From assembly GCF_000497205.1 (NCBI RefSeq), contig NZ_AYJW01000012.1:1-64000 (forward strand): a stretch of DNA of 64,000 nt. Direction: 5' to 3'. A model generated the notes under the pieces. It made no database searches, had not been told where the DNA came from, and worked only from the letters and a program-made list of their open reading frames with translations. This DNA is from Saccharopolyspora rectivirgula DSM 43747. Lineage in GTDB: Bacteria; Actinomycetota; Actinomycetes; Mycobacteriales; Pseudonocardiaceae. This document shows, in pieces, positions 61,715-64,000 of this stretch (position 1 is the first letter of the stretch; each line of letters starts with the position of its first letter). The translations under genes and the position numbers were made by a program.

Positions 61715-63103
61715 TCAGCTCTCCGGCTGGCCGAACACCTTGCCCGGGTTGAAGATCCCCTTCGGGTCGAGCGCGTTCTTCACCGCGTGGTGCATGCCGA
61801 TGACCTCGGGGCTCAGCTCGGCGTGCAGCCCCTTGCGCTTGAGCAGGCCGACCCCGTGTTCCCCGGTGACCGTGCCGCCGAGGTCGATGGCGTCGTCGAT
61901 GATGTCGTCGAACGCGCGTTGCGCGCGGAGCTTGGCCTCCTCGTCCCCGGCGGGGGTGCTGATCAGCGGGTGCAGGTTCCCGTCCCCGGCGTGCGCGATG
62001 TTCGCTATCCGGGTGTCGTGCCGTTGGGCGGCGGCCTCGATCCGAGCCAGCATTTCCGGCACCGCGGCCCGCGGTACGCACACGTCCTCGGTCAGCAGCG
62101 GCCCCAGCCGTTCCAGGGCCGGGTAGGACAGCCGCCGGGCCGCGAACAGCGCATCGGCCTCGTGCTGGTCGGTGGAGCGGGCGCTCCAGGTGGCCCCGGC
62201 TTGCTGGAAGCACTGCAGCAGCGTTTCGACTTCGGCTTCCCCGGCGGCGCCCGGTGTGTCGGAGCGGCCCAGCAGCAGGACCTGGGCCTCTGCGCTCAGG
62301 CCCATGTTCTTCCAGTCGTCCACGGCGCGCAGGCAGTGCTGGTCGAGCAGTTCCAGGGCTGAGGGGACCACACCCCGGGCGGCGACCGCGGCCACCGCTT
62401 CCCCAGCCGCTTGCAGCGAGTCGAAGTAGCCGACGACGGTGCGTTCCGGTGCGCGCAGGCCTGGCAGCAGCTTGACGGTGATCTCGGTGATGACGCCCAG
62501 CGTCCCCTCGGAGCCGACGAACAACCCGCACAGGTCGTAGCCGGCAACGCCCTTGGCGGTGCGCCGGCCCAAGCGGACGACTTCGCCGCTGCCGACCACG
62601 GCTTCCAGGCCGAGCACGTAGTCCCGGGTCACCCCGTACTTGACGCAGCAAATGCCGCCGGCGTTGGTGGAGACGTTGCCGCCGATCGTGGACCACGGCG
62701 AGCTGGCCGGATCGGGCGGGTACCAGGCCCCGTGCTCTCGGCAGGCGGCCCGCAGATCGTCGTTGACCACCCCGGGCTGCACCACGGCCAGCTGTTCCCG
62801 CGGGTTGATCTCCAGAATGGAGTTCATCCGCTCCAGCGAGATCACCACGCAGCCGTCGATGGCGTTGGCCCCGCCGGACAGGCCGGTGCCGGCTCCTCGC
62901 GGCACGACGGGCACGCCGGCTTCCGCGCAGACCCGGACCGCGGCCGCGACGTGTTCGGTGGTGGTGGGCCGGACCACCGCCAGCGGCTTGCCGTACGGCG
63001 CCCACTCGGCTTCGTCGTGCGCGTAGCGGGCCACCGAGTCCGGGTCGGTCAGCAGCACCGACTCGGGAAGCACCGCTCGTAACGCCGCCACGGCCTCCGG
63101 CAT
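61715..63103 (-). CDS. FAD-linked oxidase, GlcD / D-2-hydroxyacid dehydrogenase type
   Basis: 462 residues. The FAD-binding PCMH domain has VVPRGAGTGLSGGANAIDGC, ASSPWSTIGGNVSTNAGGIC and SEGTLGVITEITVKLLPGL; the C-terminal domain has IANIAHAGDGNLHPLIST and TVTGEHGVGLLKRKGL. Glycolate, D-lactate or 2-hydroxyglutarate are typical substrates. ATG at 63103 behind GGAGG. Convergent with the E1 gene, only 3 bp apart. No Fe-S subunit (GlcF) is nearby. Confidence 0.9.
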   Translation of the reverse strand: MPEAVAALRAVLPESVLLTDPDSVARYAHDEAEWAPYGKPLAVVRPTTTEHVAAAVRVCAEAGVPVVPRGAGTGLSGGANAIDGCVVISLERMNSILEINPREQLAVVQPGVVNDDLRAACREHGAWYPPDPASSPWSTIGGNVSTNAGGICCVKYGVTRDYVLGLEAVVGSGEVVRLGRRTAKGVAGYDLCGLFVGSEGTLGVITEITVKLLPGLRAPERTVVGYFDSLQAAGEAVAAVAARGVVPSALELLDQHCLRAVDDWKNMGLSAEAQVLLLGRSDTPGAAGEAEVETLLQCFQQAGATWSARSTDQHEADALFAARRLSYPALERLGPLLTEDVCVPRAAVPEMLARIEAAAQRHDTRIANIAHAGDGNLHPLISTPAGDEEAKLRAQRAFDDIIDDAIDLGGTVTGEHGVGLLKRKGLHAELSPEVIGMHHAVKNALDPKGIFNPGKVFGQPES

Positions 63104-63173
63104 GACTACCTCCGTCCACGCTCGCTCCCACCCAAAGTAACCCATTGGTGAAGACCAGCGCGGAGCGGGAGAA

Positions 63174-63217
63174 CGCGGTGGGCAGCCCGCCGGGAGGGGC
63201 GGCGAGCTGCCCACCGC
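63174..63217 (-). terminator. MTHFR gene terminator hairpin
   Basis: GCGGTGGGCAGC (63175-63186) pairs perfectly with GCTGCCCACCGC (63206-63217) over a 19-nt loop, 4 bp past the stop at 63222. It shares CGCGGTGGGC and GCCC with the terminator at 17008. Confidence 0.78.
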
Positions 63218-63221
63218 TCGG

Positions 63222-64000
63222 TCAGGAAGCCGCCGGAGTCGGCTCCCAGTAGCTGAGCATTTCCGCGAAGGTCTCGAAGGCCGGCTTGGAGTAGCCGTAC
63301 GGCGCCTCGAGGTGGATGCTCAGTCGGAACCCCAGGTCGTGCACCCCGTCGATGACCCGCTTGTACAGGTCGACGAGCCGCTGCTTGCGCTGTTCGAACG
63401 GCAGCTGGGCGGTTTCAGCGACGAATTTCTGCTCCTGCTCGACCAGCGGATTCCCCGGATCCTGGATGAGCCAGTGAATCAGCTTCTTCTTGCTCTCCAA
63501 ACTCGGGATGAAACCGAAGGAGAGCAAGATTTCCGGCCGGTGCGGTGTTTTCTCGGCAAATTCCTTGAGGAATTTGACGATGGCGTCCGAGTACAGCAGC
63601 TGGGTCATGCCGTAGGTGGCGCCGCGTTCGCACTTGAAGCCGAAACGCCCCTGCTCGCCTTCTCGGGTGGGGATCAGGATGGAACCGCGGTTGGGCACCA
63701 CGTCCTGGAATTTGGCCAGCGCATCGGTCGGCGCGACCCCAGGCCCTTCCCCGTCCTTCATGGTGCGGGGCACGCCGACGAAGGCGATGCCGTCCATGCC
63801 CGCGTCCCGCAGCTGCCCCAGCCGATCACGGAGCTTGTCCTCGTCGTGGAACGCCGTGACCTGGGTGCAGAGACCGCGGACGTCGTTGCCGATTTCCGGG
63901 CGCACCGTCTTCCAGAAATCAATTACGTCCATTTTGGACTTGATTTCCACCGGGCGGTCGTCGTCCTCCGGGATGATCCCGGGAATCATCAGGTGCCTGA
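63222..64000 (-). CDS. Mycobacterial-type methylenetetrahydrofolate reductase, 5' end outside window
   Basis: At least 259 residues are visible; the frame is open to base 64000 (RHL before MIPGIIPEDDDRP), and relatives have about 45 more N-terminal residues ending in RHVMIPG, so the true start lies beyond the window. Segments GLCTQVTAFHDEDKLRDRLG, GIAFVGVPRTMKDGEGPGVA, ILIPTREGEQGRFGFKCERG, ATYGMTQLLYSDA and GFIPSLESKKKLIHWL match the actinobacterial MTHFR-like family that reduces 5,10-CH2-THF for methionine synthesis. Not the flavoprotein MetF type. Confidence 0.85.
   Translation of the reverse strand, partial: RHLMIPGIIPEDDDRPVEIKSKMDVIDFWKTVRPEIGNDVRGLCTQVTAFHDEDKLRDRLGQLRDAGMDGIAFVGVPRTMKDGEGPGVAPTDALAKFQDVVPNRGSILIPTREGEQGRFGFKCERGATYGMTQLLYSDAIVKFLKEFAEKTPHRPEILLSFGFIPSLESKKKLIHWLIQDPGNPLVEQEQKFVAETAQLPFEQRKQRLVDLYKRVIDGVHDLGFRLSIHLEAPYGYSKPAFETFAEMLSYWEPTPAAS

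Overview
The window reads as chromosomal DNA of a high-GC actinomycete. Ergothioneine genes, an F420-type nitroreductase, a mycobacterial-type methylenetetrahydrofolate reductase and a gcvP / MerR / DUF151 / garA / gcvH / CDP-alcohol phosphotransferase block laid out much like the Rv1822-Rv1832 region of Mycobacterium point to Pseudonocardiales, perhaps a Saccharopolyspora relative. The taxonomic placement is inference.

Layout. 0-5.4 kb: tail of a GT39-like membrane glycosyltransferase, a PrsW protease, and a class III aminotransferase divergent from a PucR regulator. 5.4-10.1 kb: a tightly overlapped egtA-egtB-egtC-egtD operon ending in a deazaflavin nitroreductase. 10.3-14 kb: an AcnR-type TetR regulator without aconitase, a PLP decarboxylase and a peptide:H+ symporter. 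14.4-17 kb: two CNNM/CorC ion transporters behind a leader that can fold as an attenuator. 17.2-22.7 kb: an AT-richer island. A gene of the actinobacterial '3-methyladenine DNA glycosylase' family is cut in two by about 2.8 kb of element DNA carrying an XRE/TPR regulator (frameshifted or coupled), several tiny cysteine-rich proteins and a phage-type pseudogene. It is followed by a secreted nuclease-like toxin with a candidate immunity gene, then by a second, decayed copy of the 3' end of the interrupted gene.

22.7-34.6 kb: an SGNH hydrolase, a MarR-controlled hydroxyarylic acid decarboxylase operon (vdcBCD-like), and the glycine-cleavage/GarA block with a tandem glycine riboswitch in front of gcvP. 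34.8-45.3 kb: propionyl-CoA synthetase, an iron-box-controlled 2,3-dihydroxybenzoate operon (DhbA, C, E, isochorismatase, free aryl carrier protein) without an NRPS in the window, then MatB-like malonyl-CoA ligase coupled to a fused carboxyltransferase. 45.5-50.2 kb: an amino-acid permease, an MFS exporter, a small acidic repeat protein, an epimerase and a cold-shock protein.

50.3-64 kb: amino-acid and organic-acid catabolism. It holds two different Glu/Leu/Phe/Val dehydrogenase-family genes (one behind a leader peptide), an amidohydrolase, a class A beta-lactamase-like protein, an aldehyde dehydrogenase, a LysR regulator, a fused E1 alpha-beta 2-oxoacid dehydrogenase, a GlcD-type flavoprotein and a 5'-truncated MTHFR.

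I saw no rRNA, tRNA, CRISPR array, transposase or integrase. Most gene ends carry strong GC-rich hairpins, listed as terminators. The most unusual parts are the 18.1-22.7 kb island, the CNNM leader and the leader peptide upstream of the dehydrogenase at 50.4 kb.
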